Shown here piece by piece: positions 1-12,700 of a stretch of 64,000 nucleotides of DNA. Within the stretch, counting starts at the first letter, position 1. Each line of letters opens with the position of its first letter. Where the stretch lies: positions 23,941,501-24,005,500 of the forward strand of contig CM076268.1 in assembly GCA_038380795.1 (NCBI GenBank), given 5' to 3'. Source of the stretch: Pyrocephalus nanus. Taxonomy: Eukaryota > Chordata > Aves > Passeriformes > Tyrannidae. Both the position numbers and the translations under genes were made by a program. Under the pieces are notes generated by a model. That model ran no database searches and was not told the origin of the DNA. It saw nothing but the letters and a program-made list of their open reading frames with translations.

Positions 1-3000
1 CTGATGTCAGAGACATAGGATTGTAGCTCCATTCAGAGAGTCTGCAGGGCACAGGGAGTGGGCAGAAGAAGGATGCTTCTATTTACACACAAAAATCTTT
101 GTCATTAGCCAAGAGCAAAGAGAAAGGAAATACAGAGAGAGACCATGACAATTTAATACAGATTTGTTCCTTGGGGGAACAAAGGTGGGGCTGAAGGACA
201 GTGGTGGTATTACGCTATTACAGCAGTTTTTATTGGATCTCTTTCAGAAATAAACCATGAATATTTACTCTCTATACCATCAAAACTACCTATTTTCCAT
301 GTACAACAAGAACTTTATTAATACATGGGAAAGAAAAGGAAGTAAGCAAAAGAGAAATATAAAATATTGTCATCTAAACTAATTTTGAATAGTGAGGAAA
401 ATATGCAGGAAAAGCATGTTGTCACTCTGCCTTTTTATTTACATACAAATACAAATGAAAAAGGCAAATATAACTACAAAGGAGTTTCTCCTCCAAGGCT
501 GCTAACGTGCTGTGACACAGGTGGGAAAACTGGCTTTCACTCAACTGCTTATGCTATCACATGCACTTGAGGATGGAAGTTCATTCTTCTTGCATCCCTC
601 ATACCCTGCAAGCCCATATAGGCAGGAAAAGAGAAAAAAAGCTTGGAAGACAACCCAGTACCCAGAACAGACTAGCCCTAAGCTCATCTCTGAGTCACAT
701 TATGCGAGTTACATCACTCCCTGCTCTCCTCGTGTACTGACTATGAGGTTACTGCAGCCTGAGGGAACCCCAGCAGATCCATTTGTTCCCCACACAGAAG
801 GTGTTCAGTAAGTGTTCATCTGTGCTGCTGCTCTCCAGGTTTGTTGCACTCTGCCTTCAGTGATAGAATCAGAACTGCAAATACACCGAAGACTTGGGCA
901 GACCATGAGTTTATACAGTAATAAAATGTTGTCTCATCTTTCCCTTCTCCTTTCCAAATCCTAACACCATGCTTTATTTATTTGACTGAGACTCAGCCCA
1001 TATTTTCTCAGAATCATCTTTTAAGAACAATCACCTTGTTTAGATCTAAATTAGATATCTAGATCTAAGACTAGTTCTTAGATCAGGGTCTTTTTCTGAA
1101 AAATAAGGCCATTGTTATATACATCAGCTTCATAAATTAACTCAGAAAGCCAGGATAACCGTATAACATGTAGCATCATCTCCATTTCACAACTTCCTGG
1201 CTTACTTGGAAGTATTTCAGAAAAAGATCGTTTAATTAAGAATGCTGGCAGCAGAAACCATCTCCAACAATTGCTAGGGTAAGGCTGGGAAGAGAAGATG
1301 AAGCACATGGACATATCCTTCTCTACTTACATTTATAAACTGTGGAGTCCAAACAGTACAAATGAAAGATTGTACTCTCTCTCATAATTAGATGACACTA
1401 AGACTAATTCTCTGATGATTTATCTAAGTGTAATCAGTGGCCCCAATACCTTGCTCATTTCTCCTGAAAATTCATATATGTCAATCTGTTTCTGAGCTGC
1501 TTGACAAACAGAAACAAGGTAATAATTGAAACCAGTGTTTTGAGCTCAGGTATAATAGGACAGATCCCCTATCTGTCCTGTGAGGAAGGTCTACATGATT
1601 GGGGAACTCATTCATTTATATACATGCATGTGTACATATAACTACTAATATCAAACTGGACATATTCTAAAGCTTACAATGTCTGCAAACCATGAGCTAT
1701 TTATCTTCTTTCATTGATGCACTGATTTCACAGGCTAAACTTACCACTTCCACTGCACAGAGCTATCCTTGTGAAAATTATTTCAGTGAGTGGGGGACAG
1801 AGTGGGGGGAATTTGTATTTGAAATTCCTCAGATGCTACAGCACCTCAGTATTTGTTGGGATTCCATTCAAAGAAGTCATATGAAGCCTTAGGGGAGCTG
1901 GCATGCAAGTGCTTTTACTTATGATGGTTTGTCATTCAATAAATTAGTCAGTATTAAAATAATCTGACTGCAGCTCTGAAGTGACTTGCAAACACATCTA
2001 TTAGGATATGTTAGTTATTAAGCAATTTTTCTACTGATATTAGAGCACATAAAAAACACTGTCTCTTGCAGAACAAGATGTGAGGGTGAGAAAATGGTTG
2101 GGGGAAAAAAAAAAATCATACTCATTAATAACAAGTCTACAACCATACAAAAAAATAAATAAGCCAGCTTCAAACAAAGAATTCCCCTGGCTGTTAATTT
2201 ATTAAATATTAAATTCCTAACATATATAAATAATTATGCAGATTAGTAGATCACAAGTTTTGTTTAATAGCAGGGCACTTAATTTTCAGGTTCTAAATTA
2301 TTTTGCGTACTGCACACTCCAAATCATATATCAGTTCTGAGGACAGCTCTTCGTGTCAAGTACACAGATCCAAATTCAATATGAACTTCAATATCTTAAA
2401 AAATGAACAAAAGTTTTTGGAAAGGAACATTTAAAAAAAAAATATGTGTACCATTCCTTTTTAAAATCAGGAATACAGAGCTAGAAACGACCACCTGCAT
2501 TTCTCCTCGTATCTTAGTCATCACTTCATCCCATCATCCCACACATTTACTGGAATTCACCTTAGAAGAACTTCCTTCTTTGGAAGGCTCCTTTTTGAGT
2601 CTGCTTGTCTTCAAAATTTCGGAACTTCTTTCTCCCAATTTCCAGCCACAATTTAATCATAGCAAATTACATCTACCCTTCCTTCAGGTAATAGCATACA
2701 AGTGTGATCTTGATTAAAATCAAACTAACATGTCACAGCTCCCCGTGTTTTCAGCAAATAGTTCAGGCAACACTAAAATCTTGTTCCTGCATGCTGGAGT
2801 TAAAAGTTCAACTCAGTGACTGCAACAGATGTCTACCCACATCCCTAAACAGTCAACTGACTTGCCTGGTGCTGTCAGGGAAGCCTACAGATGCCTACAG
2901 ATTGGAACTTCAAAAATGCAAGAGCCTGCATTCCCTATCCAGGGCAAATGACTTTTACATGGATTTCACAATAGAATGTATTTGTATAAGCAAAGAAAGA

Positions 3001-3617
3001 TGAGGAAAACTGACAGCTAATAGAGCTCTTCCAAAATCATCTTGTGGATAAAACACCTCTAATAACATTTCTTTTACCTCTGACTTTTTCTGAGTATTTT
3101 GTCTTTCCCAGTGATTTTAAAGGTAGAGAACATGAAGCAATCAATTGCACACAGGAAAACAAAAATGTTAAAGCTTGTAGCCACTTGCAGAAGTTTAAAA
3201 GGCCATGGCCTCAGCTAACATTATAATTTCTATGATGCTTTTGACTCAGAACAGAATTTTCACATCTACATAAATACATACACATGTACAAATGTCTATA
3301 TATATTTTTATATGCACAGACTTGTACAAACACAATGTTTCCATTTTTACATCATCTGACTAAGTAACTCAAAGTATAGTTACATCATTTAATGTATCTC
3401 CATGTTAGAGATTTTACTGGCAACAATTGCAGCCCATCATGAAAAGGCTCAGCTTGCACCGTACAAAACCAGTACATTTTTCCTGATGAAGATGGATAGT
3501 TACATCTTATAATCATCTTATTTGGTTTCATGACCAGAATCCCAGAGACAACCTTAAAAATTTGTTCTCCCAGTTCCCAAAAGACACACTCAACAAGTTG
3601 TTGAATACTTTACTCAC
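1..3617 (-). other. DLG5: DLG5 intron 2 (partial, runs off left edge)
   Basis: This stretch lies downstream of the exon 2 donor on the minus strand. I looked for the next conserved DLG5 coding segment (a proline-rich stretch leading into the coiled coil, with a TDQQVNEKVENL-type motif) and did not find it, so exon 3 is probably beyond base 1. The sequence is AT-rich, has only short chance open frames up to about 100 codons, and shows no repeat family I recognise. The AGATCTAA-rich patch near 1040-1085 is a low-complexity inverted motif. Confidence 0.75.
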
Positions 3618-3686
3618 CAATGCTGCTCAGAGAACTGCTGCTTTCAGAGTCAGAAGGCATTATGGACAGCACACTGTAAGTAGACC
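3618..3686 (-). CDS. DLG5: DLG5 coding exon 2
   Basis: This 69-nt exon on the minus strand is bounded by a TTTTAG acceptor and a GTGAGTA donor. Joined in phase to exon 1 (one base carried over), it reads G-STYSVLSIMPSDSES followed by SSSLSSIG. This nearly matches the human DLG5 segment STYSVLSTMPSDSESSSSLSS as I remember it. The exon enters with two bases of a split Gly codon, holds 22 full codons and leaves with one base. The peptide is a serine-rich acidic linker between the N-terminal CARD-like region and the long coiled coil, and is probably disordered. The short size and the very long preceding intron explain why it shows no open frame of note. Exact joining in phase with exon 1 across 39 kb is the main support. 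Confidence 0.93.
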
Positions 3687-6360
3687 CTAAAATTAGGAAA
3701 ATAAAGACAGTATTACTTTCTTTCCCCCATTCCCTCTGCCCAAGACAAGCTAATGATCCATTTCCTTGATATTGCAGATGTCAAACGCACTAAATTAGAG
3801 AGAATAGACATCACTGAAGCATAAAAATCTCATGGGCAAAGTATAATTTGGAAATTAACATTACACTGTGCACTGAGTACAAAATCATTTGGATGAAATG
3901 GTAACATTTAGTTCAGTAAAATACTGAACTAATACCTTGATTATTTCAGATACACTGAAAATACAGTATCATGTCTACAACAGGAAGACTATGTGTGACA
4001 ATAGTCAGAATCTATTTTGGTTTCTTATGTTTCTACATGTACCAACTGCTAATTCATTGTCAAACTGATTCGTAATCTTATCCTCAAACATCATTCAGAC
4101 TTAGAAATTTCACTTCATTTGTAAGTAAAATTTGCTTATATCCATTTGCAACTTTCAGTATCTAATTTTAAAAGCAAGGACCTACAAAGCAGCAAGTTTT
4201 TTCATGTTTTAATAGATCAACAGACAGAGAAGCCTTTCATTTTAGCTATTTTAGAAGTATGCTAGATTTTACTTACAAGAAGAACTAGAAAAACAGGTCC
4301 TACTTCAAAACATTAACTAAACAGCTCCACCATCCCTCATAGACAGGACAAACACACCATAGTAAAGACAGGGAATGACTGTGTGCTAAAGCCATTAGAA
4401 ATTTGGTCTATTTTCAGCACTAGCCAGAATGTGAAACCTGTCCTCCCAACAGCCAAGCTCAGACAGTTTCCATCCTTTCAGGAGCTGGCTTTCCTATAGC
4501 CCCTCTTTCTTATATTCCAGTATTTCTTCCTTCCTTTCTTCCAGTTTCTTTAGGAAATAAAAGCTCAGAAGATTATCTGTATGGATCTACCTTTGAAATA
4601 GACTGAAGAAAAGACAGGCTAGAAAATAAGAAAGAAGTCCTAGTTTTTGCTCATCTCCTCTGCTTTTTACTAGATAAAGACATGACATCTGTAAATACCG
4701 TGGTGTCAGATGAAGGAAAGGCAAGATGTGAGAAAATAATTCTAATAACAACATATATGATAAGCCTATCACTGTCACACTGGCTGGCTTCAGAAAAAAA
4801 ATCTGCTGGGCAGATTTGCTTCCATTTCCAATATTTGCAAATAATAATTCAGGCTGTATTACTCTTTCATTAAAGCTTATTAAAAGTAAAATTTCTGCAT
4901 TAATTTTACTTGCAGTATTTCTTGCAGTCTGGACTTAGATTAGAATCATAAGGAAAGCTGAAAAAAACAGATCAATATATTAAACAAAGTAGGACATCTT
5001 TATGACAGACAACGTGTACTGAGATGGTATCAAAAGTGCGTGGGACTCAAGCAAAACAAAGTCTTGTGCCAAGAAGTGACACTTGATTATACTTGGCAAC
5101 TTAAGGCAAAGTTGCCCAGTTCCTCTAAAAGATTACATAGTAGTTCCACACCTAAATGAAGTTGCACTGATTGTTAGCTGTTTTCTGAGTGAAGAGAGGA
5201 CTCAAAATCTCATCATCTTAACTGATTTTTCTTTTATTTGTCTTCACTACACACTGATCCTCTCTGTATTCTTTTCCTGCACATTACAAGCCCAAGCAAG
5301 GACTTAAAACGAGTTAAAATCTGCCCCCTGAAACAGAAAGGTTTTGTCAAGCTGACTTCATCAATGGAGAAATATGACTCTCTATAATAATGTTTTTAAA
5401 ACGTTAGCTGAGATTTGTAAATCCAAGATCCGGTATGCATGGCATGTTATCAAGAAAACCTGCAATTGTCAAGAGGGGAGGAATCATCTGACCCATTCAT
5501 AGTTCCTCACTTCTAACAGCAACAACAAAATGGTCTAGTTGCATTTGTCTGGTTTAGGTTTGTTTTTAAACTACACAAGATATGAGTTCATGACACGCAC
5601 CACCTCTGTCATCAGAAGCACTGTTAGTAAGCATGAAAAACAATAATCAGAGGACTCTACAGAGCTCTTACAATATTAAAACTCATCTTTAGGTACTGTA
5701 CTGATACACATCCATGTATTCAATCCAGGCTAAAGTGGCATCATACTCGGCATATTCTGCTTGATCGAACCAGTCACACATCACCAGTTCCTGCAAATGC
5801 TCCAAGACAGCATTTCCCCACTCTGTAGGATGCCTTCTCATGTAAATGAATACACTCAAAATCATCCCAACAGCAATTCAGATAGATGTAAAAAGGCAAG
5901 GGAAAAGGCCCAAGCTAGTTTCTACCACAAAAGGCACCAGAGCACCCTGTTGATTCATGAGCTACACAACCATGGTAGTTAAAAAAAATTGTTGCAAAGC
6001 CACATGCCCCCAAACAATTCTTCACTTTATTTCATATTTTTAACTTAACTTTCTATCTTGTCAAATTGTACAAAAAGATCAGAACACTAAACCCAACAAG
6101 AAGCCATGAATACTCTTTGAAGTAAATGCTGAAAGTACTTCACACCCAGGAGTGCACATGCCTTTCACCCCACTTTTCCAAATATTTGACTCAAATATCT
6201 TTCTGCTAGTGTTCACCTTGAAGTCCCACAGTAGTACAACTTGATAAATTTGATCTCAATTCACTGATTTAAAACAACTGCTGACATGTTCCTCAAGTTC
6301 AAAATTACAACTTGAAATGATAGGATTCCAAGAAACACAGTAGAACCTACTCTTATGTAA

Positions 6361-6465
6361 ACTAAACAAACAAACAAAACAAACAAAAACCATCACAAAA
6401 ACCAAACCCCAAACAAACAAAAAACAACAAAAAACCCCAAAAAACAAACAACCAAACAACCAACC
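6361..6465. repeat. A-rich AAAC-type low-complexity tract
   Basis: About 100 bases on the plus strand are made almost only of A and C in AAAC, AAAAC and AACC units. The tract is degenerate rather than a clean microsatellite. It gives a phenylalanine-, valine- and cysteine-rich open frame on the minus strand that should not be taken as a gene. A similar tract lies near 24800-24890. Confidence 0.8.
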
Positions 6466-9400
6466 AGCAAACCTGTCTTTTGCAGATACACATTCATACT
6501 GAGAGGGAAAATAGCATAAGCATCCTGTTTTTGCATGGCAGACTTGCTTTCTTTTTTACTCATCCAGACATAAGCTGTGGATCAGTTCCTGGCTGTATTA
6601 AACAGCTTTGGAAGGGCAGAGAGATTTAGAAACTGCTACAGTAGACACTTGAGAACCTTAAGAATCTCACTTCCTCTTATTTTCAACAATTAGAGCAAGT
6701 CAAATTTCTTTGAGTTATTACTGTCTTTTTTTATTAATCAGATAAGAGGAAGGCCACTAAAAACTCACAAATTCAGGAAAGGAACTGGTTGCTTAATGTG
6801 GAAGCTAACTCCAGGGACAACAGAGAACTGTGCTGCAGTTTGCCTTCATCTTTCACACAGCAGCCCCACAGAAACAGTGATATGTTCATTCCTTGTTCCG
6901 AGAGACAATGATGGCAGAGGGGGAATAAAAGAGAAAGGAAAAAGAGAGAAGAGTTGTATGTCCTAAGAAAACACCAACTATCTAAACCAGTAATATACTC
7001 ATCAGCAATGCCAAATCCAGACGAATGGAATTATATTATTCACACAAAATTAAACTGGAATATTTCTCTCTTCTGTCTTCCCAACTTCTGAATTGTGAAA
7101 CACCACATAACACTGGCCATCACCTGTACTTAAAGGAGAGACTAAAAAGTCCAAAGTAAGCTCAAAGTAAAACCTCCAAAAGAAGCTTGCACTTGATACT
7201 TTCTGTAAGAAAGCAGTACAAAGGATCAAGTATGATATATCTTCTAGGACACTATTGAATGTCTTCTGAAAAAAAAAGACACTCTGTTCAAATTTCATTA
7301 TATGGAGATAAACTGTCAGAATTGTCATGGGTGTACAGAAACTTCTCATCCTCCTCCATGCAAATACACCTACATATCCATGCTCTGCTCATGGCTTTAA
7401 AGTGTAGTGTATCCAAGGGGACTGTACTGGCAAGACACACAAAACTCATTGCACATACGCTTTCAGTCCACTAATTCTTTTCTTCACCCCTTATTTATAA
7501 TCCAACTCAAAGAAGGCTATTTGATCTTTCTAACTTCACTATATTAACTAAATAACTGTGTAGGAATAAGAATAATTACTCCCTCAGATACACAAATTCA
7601 GCACAGGTCAAAGAGACAAGTATATTGAACCTGCTGCAGTGTGTGAAGAACCAGGGGTTTATTCAAGCAACATTAGTTGTTTCATCCCACAGGATGGGGG
7701 ATGCTCTGATCTCAGCTACACAGCTCTTGGCAGGTCATCCATCTCTAAGGATTGCATTTAGATCTGCGGGTATGGGCAAATCTTAAATTAAGCATGTTTT
7801 CCAAGTAGGACCGAGCCTGGAAGGAGTGCTTTGCCTGCACAAATCTCTTCTGCTACACCTCTATGTTCAAGGATGATGTAAATAACCCTCCATGCTCCCT
7901 GGCTGCAAATTTCCATTGCTAATTAAACTGTGCTCTTCCTCCCACCTCCCTTCCCACTGCAATGACTGCCAGCTGATTCAGCTTCTTGTCAGCAAATGAT
8001 TTTTCTGATGGAAATCCAATGCACTGGATGAGAGGGCAGCATGACAAACATTGTTTTATCCACATCTCCATGCACCAAACCAAGCTGACTTTGGCAGGAC
8101 TCCTATTTGCTGGGAGGGGGGCAGGGAAGCAACAAAGTTTGATTAAAACCGGAAATGACCCAGATTGCAATGTTCCCATTGCCTTTACAACAAATAAAAC
8201 TGCCCAAGGAGCTTAGAACCATATGGGTCTCCCATGCTCTGTCTCTGATGCTATGCTTTTCTTGTCAGCCTACGCAGCCAGGTTTGTCAAAAACCACAAG
8301 ACATGGTAATTTCTTGCAAGTGTGTGACATTAAGACACTAAATTCTGACCTCATACAAAACCTTCAATTGAGTATTTGCTTGCATCCATGTCAAACTTAT
8401 TTCAGATGTTTCACGGTCATTTACTTTTAAGGATATGAGTAACTCCAAGAACAAAGATACAAGCTTAGCAATGGCTCTTCCTTATCTGCTTTTAAACACG
8501 GCTTTATTACTTATTCTTTACACCTATTTTTAGGGCACCATGAAAACGGAATTAACAATAAGAGGCTTTTTAAATAATCAAGCAGCTAAAAAATCATATT
8601 TTTTTATCTGCCGAATGCCTAAGTCTATAACAGCTTCACAGCAAAGATATGGGTAACAAAGTTTATTTTCCTTTTCAATGGAGAAAAATTTTCAATATCT
8701 TATTATTTCATAAAGGAGTTGCAAAAGTGTAGTTTTGGAAAATATAGATACTTCATTGCTTAAGTAATCCTTGAATTCTAAGTGATGAAGAATGCACTCC
8801 TGTTAAGGACAGAACATGAACAAGGACTTTGGAACCTTTCTCTGGAACATCTAGCAAAAACCAGCGCTGGAGACAAAGTCAGGCTAATTTTGATTTGACA
8901 ATTTCTGTGTAGGTTTAGATTCAGAAAAGTTCAGTAACCTGCCTGAGGCCAGAGATATCAGTAAAGAAGCCCTGAATTCAGATGGCGAAGTTCCCAGTTG
9001 TCAGTCATACAATCAGTAAAGCATCTGATCTTGACCGGTTATAAACAACACTAGACAAATACCTGTCACATTGCTATTTTCTTAGCAACATCTGTTCAAA
9101 ACACTTCATAGCAGAATAAACCTACAAAGTGATATTTCTAAATATGTGTTCCTAAGTGTACCCTCTCTAGCAACATCCATGCTCATTGCTAGAGATTTTT
9201 TTTCTTTAGTCAGGAAGCAATACAGTAAGTTTTACTGACAAGAACTTACAATCTGTCTTTAAGAGGAATCAGCTACTGCACTACTGTTGCACCTTTTACT
9301 CCAGTGTGAACTAGGAAAGGAAGCAGACAATATGTGGGCCTTCAGGAGTGGCAGTGAGAAAGTTAAGAGGAAAGTACAAGAGACAAGAAAGCAACGTGGC

Positions 9401-9637
9401 TCTTGACCTACCTTACCACTTTTTCATTAGGATACACTTGCTGCTGTCCACATACTTTAGCAGCATTATTTGTTCTTGTTTACTGTATCCTCAGCATTCG
9501 GCCAAATCATCCTCTTTTCACAAAAAGTAGTGCAGAAATTATTAAAAATCTTGACAGACCTGAATTTGCATTGCTAGATTCATGCTAACTATGCTTCAGC
9601 TGACAGAGAATTCAAGCAATTTTGCAATGGTCATGAT

Positions 9638-9765
9638 CACAGAATTACAGAATATTCTGAGTTGGAAGAGACCCACAAAGGAGTCCAAACTCAAGTAAAT
9701 GGTCTGTACAGCGACTGAACCTGTGACCCTGGCATTATTAGCACCATGGTCTAATCTCAGGGTTA
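9638..9765 (-). mobile_element. SINE with tRNA-Ile-like head and CR1-derived tail (TguSINE1 type)
   Basis: Read on the minus strand, the element starts near 9765 with a degenerate tRNA-Ile body. The clearest part is CATGGTGCTAATAATGCC (D-arm end and AAT anticodon loop), followed by GGTCACAGGTTCAGTC, a B-box-like segment. It then passes into a CR1 3' tail (GGACTCC... GGGTCTCTTCCAACTCAGAATATTCTG-like, ending at the TGTAATTCTGTGAT repeat). This head-plus-tail design is that of TguSINE1, known from passerine birds, which borrows the CR1 reverse transcriptase through its tail. The copy is diverged and slightly deleted. I could not see clear target-site duplications, so the ends are approximate. 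Confidence 0.75.
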
Positions 9766-12700
9766 TATGTTTTTAAAATGTCCTAAAGAGGTGGGACAGC
9801 AGCAGTTTTTAAGAGCACAATTACCATGAAATTTTATTAGCTGGATAGCAGTTATTATCTACTGATAACTGGAAGTAAAGAGGTATAAAACCTTACAATT
9901 CTTTAAAAAAGCCAAACACACCCAAACCCAATCATATCAGGTCAGATAGAAATAATGCCCTTCGCTACCTTCCAATCTTCCAATTTCTTTCTTTGCAATT
10001 TATAAAATTACAAATTTAATCTCTTGCACTCTGTGAAACCACATCAGAAGTGATTAAATCTATCTACTGGAGCAGTAGGACGAAAGATGAAATCATAACT
10101 GCTGCTGCTATTACTTATGCAAAAAGTCCTGCAGCAATTCAGGTTCTGAACCAGAAACAACTGCTTTAACTTTTGTGCTTTTTGACTGGGATGGCTTTTA
10201 GCTCTAGTGAGTGCACTTTGTCTTGACAAGTCATTTGTCTCCAACACTATTTCAGCTAGGAACTGCAACAGTGTATGCCCATGCCCTCCTTTTACAGCCC
10301 TGAATAGTTCAATGAGATGGGTGATGATTTTTCAAGTTATTTTAAGGCTAAGAGCAACATACCTTGCTACCATGAAAAATATTACCATGCAAACTTAAAT
10401 TACTCAGATTCTGGTAAAAGAACAACTTACAGGTTGTAGACCTGCACACATTTCCTTCACTGCTAACTTTACTACAGGGAAAAAATTTGTATTTTTGTAG
10501 GCTGACGCGCCACAGGAAGAGCAATGAATGAGTGATTATGGATTCTTTAACCTTCCTATTTAGTACAGATGGGAAAAAGCTGCATTTAAAGACAAGTCCT
10601 AGTAAAAATTCAACACAGGTAGGTGAAACAAATTGTCACATATTTCAGCTCGTAGGGATTGTACAGGTGGTCCTCATGTTTCTATCAGTGCAGCACTGCC
10701 GTCTTCTGTTTTAAAGCATGATGTGGCATTACAGCTGACCACCTTATTAAACAAATAGAGACATCATTTTTATTAATTATTTTTAACATAGATGCTTTAA
10801 TAATTACCATTAATATATTCTGGGGAAACCTATCCCACTCCACTGGTAAAATGGCTAATGTATCCATTTTTTCCACTTCTAGCCATTGGGAACATTATAT
10901 TTGTTTGCTGGATTATGTATGATAAGCCAAAGGCAAAAATAAAGGAAAGATAAAGCATAATAACATTTTCTTTTTTTGACAAGCTTCTTGAAATCTCAAA
11001 ATCTGTTTCTGTTTGTTATCTCCTTAATCTAGATTACTCACTAAATTATATATAAGAGGATATAATTAATTTTGTTTATTAAAGAAAAGATATGTACATT
11101 TTCATGAAACCTCCTAGATGACTAAAACACAGTAGAGGATGTTCACCAATCCCTTTCCCTCTAGGAAGGGAAACTGGGTAACGTAGAGTCTAAATCCACC
11201 TGGCAAGCATGTGCTCCTTCAGTTCTCCATCTGCACAGTGTCCAGCAAAATGCCATTCCGACCATTCACTGGATATTCCAGGGCCCTTGCTGAAGGGCCC
11301 GTAGAGAGATGATGCACCGAGTTACATGTCATTTTTTGGGCTGGGAACAGACATTTCTTTGAACATCCTTCTTTTTCATTAAACTTTGACAGAAATAGTA
11401 TTCCCGAATACCTTCAGATTTCCTCACTAGCTTCTTTTAACCCCAGAAAAAAAATTTTTTATTTGCTTTTTCCTAGTACACTAACCAGTGCTTAAAGTTT
11501 GAAGGACTTGGTTGTCCATTTTGTTATCAGCACTCCTTCCAGGGAAAGCTCATTTGCAATAGGACCTAGAAGATTTAAGTGAAAGTAAATTATCTTCAGA
11601 GAATATCCACATGCTATCCTATGCAGTCAAAAGCAAGAAACTGTTGTGGGAAGAAGGTAGCAAACACTAGATATCTACAAATGCGTTCTCTATCAGCAAC
11701 AGTTGTCTTACTTAATTTGCAATGGTGACAATTAAGAAATTCAAACTTCTTTTAGTTCACGCAGATAGAAAGAGGGCTTTGTAGCATATTATTTCATCAA
11801 ATAATTGTACAGTCAGGTAATATGAATGGCAAAATAAAATTTAAGAAGTAGCATTATTATTACAACTAAGTGCTATATTTAAACTTCAATTTAAATTTTG
11901 GAAAAAAATCAAAGTAACCACTTAATTAAGTTTGTAAAGAGGCCATGCCATTAAAAACCAGAAAAAAACTATATGGAAGAACAAAGGAAAAAGAAACTAC
12001 AGGTATTTAAAACTGCAGGCACTGGCATTCAAAAGACTATAAATCTAACAGGTAACAAGAGAAGCAAGCATTAACTCCCTAAGATTAGCCTCTTAATGCA
12101 TCCAGTCCTTCCATTAACTCACTGTATCTTGCAACTGGGTGTTTCCTCTGCAAAAGCAGCTGGGGGCATGCCTGAATCTGTGGGTGACTAGACCATGAGT
12201 GCCTAACCTGAGCTTTTTGCTAACAAGTCAAACATTGTCCATAATAAATAAGCATTCTGGTTCAAACTGGTTTTTTAGGACAAGTCATCAAGATCACACA
12301 GGTACCTACACCCACCCAATAAATGTAGCCTAAATATAAGACCTGATCAGCTTCAATGATAACGGTACAGTTAAAGTCACATCACTTTCCTACTCTGCAG
12401 AGACTTTCAAAGAAGGACAAAGAGGTTTATCATAGTTCTAGCTTACCCCTGCACAGAGAATTAGACACACGAGGAGAAAAGCACCTGAACACAAACATAA
12501 ATGCAATCTCACCACTGCAATTGTGCTGTTTACAGCTCACGGAAATGAAGAGGCCCATTTAGGCCAGTCCTTTGTGATTCCAAGCAGAGGAGGAATACAT
12601 CAAAGTCCAAAGGCTTTTCTCCCCTCCCCCGATACGATCTATCTTATCTAAACTCATCCAAGTACAATTTAATCTTGTAAAGCTATCTTCTCCGAATAAC

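Noticed and set aside
6256..6459. Hydrophobic 67-codon minus-strand frame resembling a membrane protein
   Set aside because: It is a translation of the AAAC low-complexity tract.
9700..9765. A tRNA-Ile gene
   Set aside because: The acceptor stem is missing and the body is degenerate and fused to a CR1 tail, so it is a SINE head.
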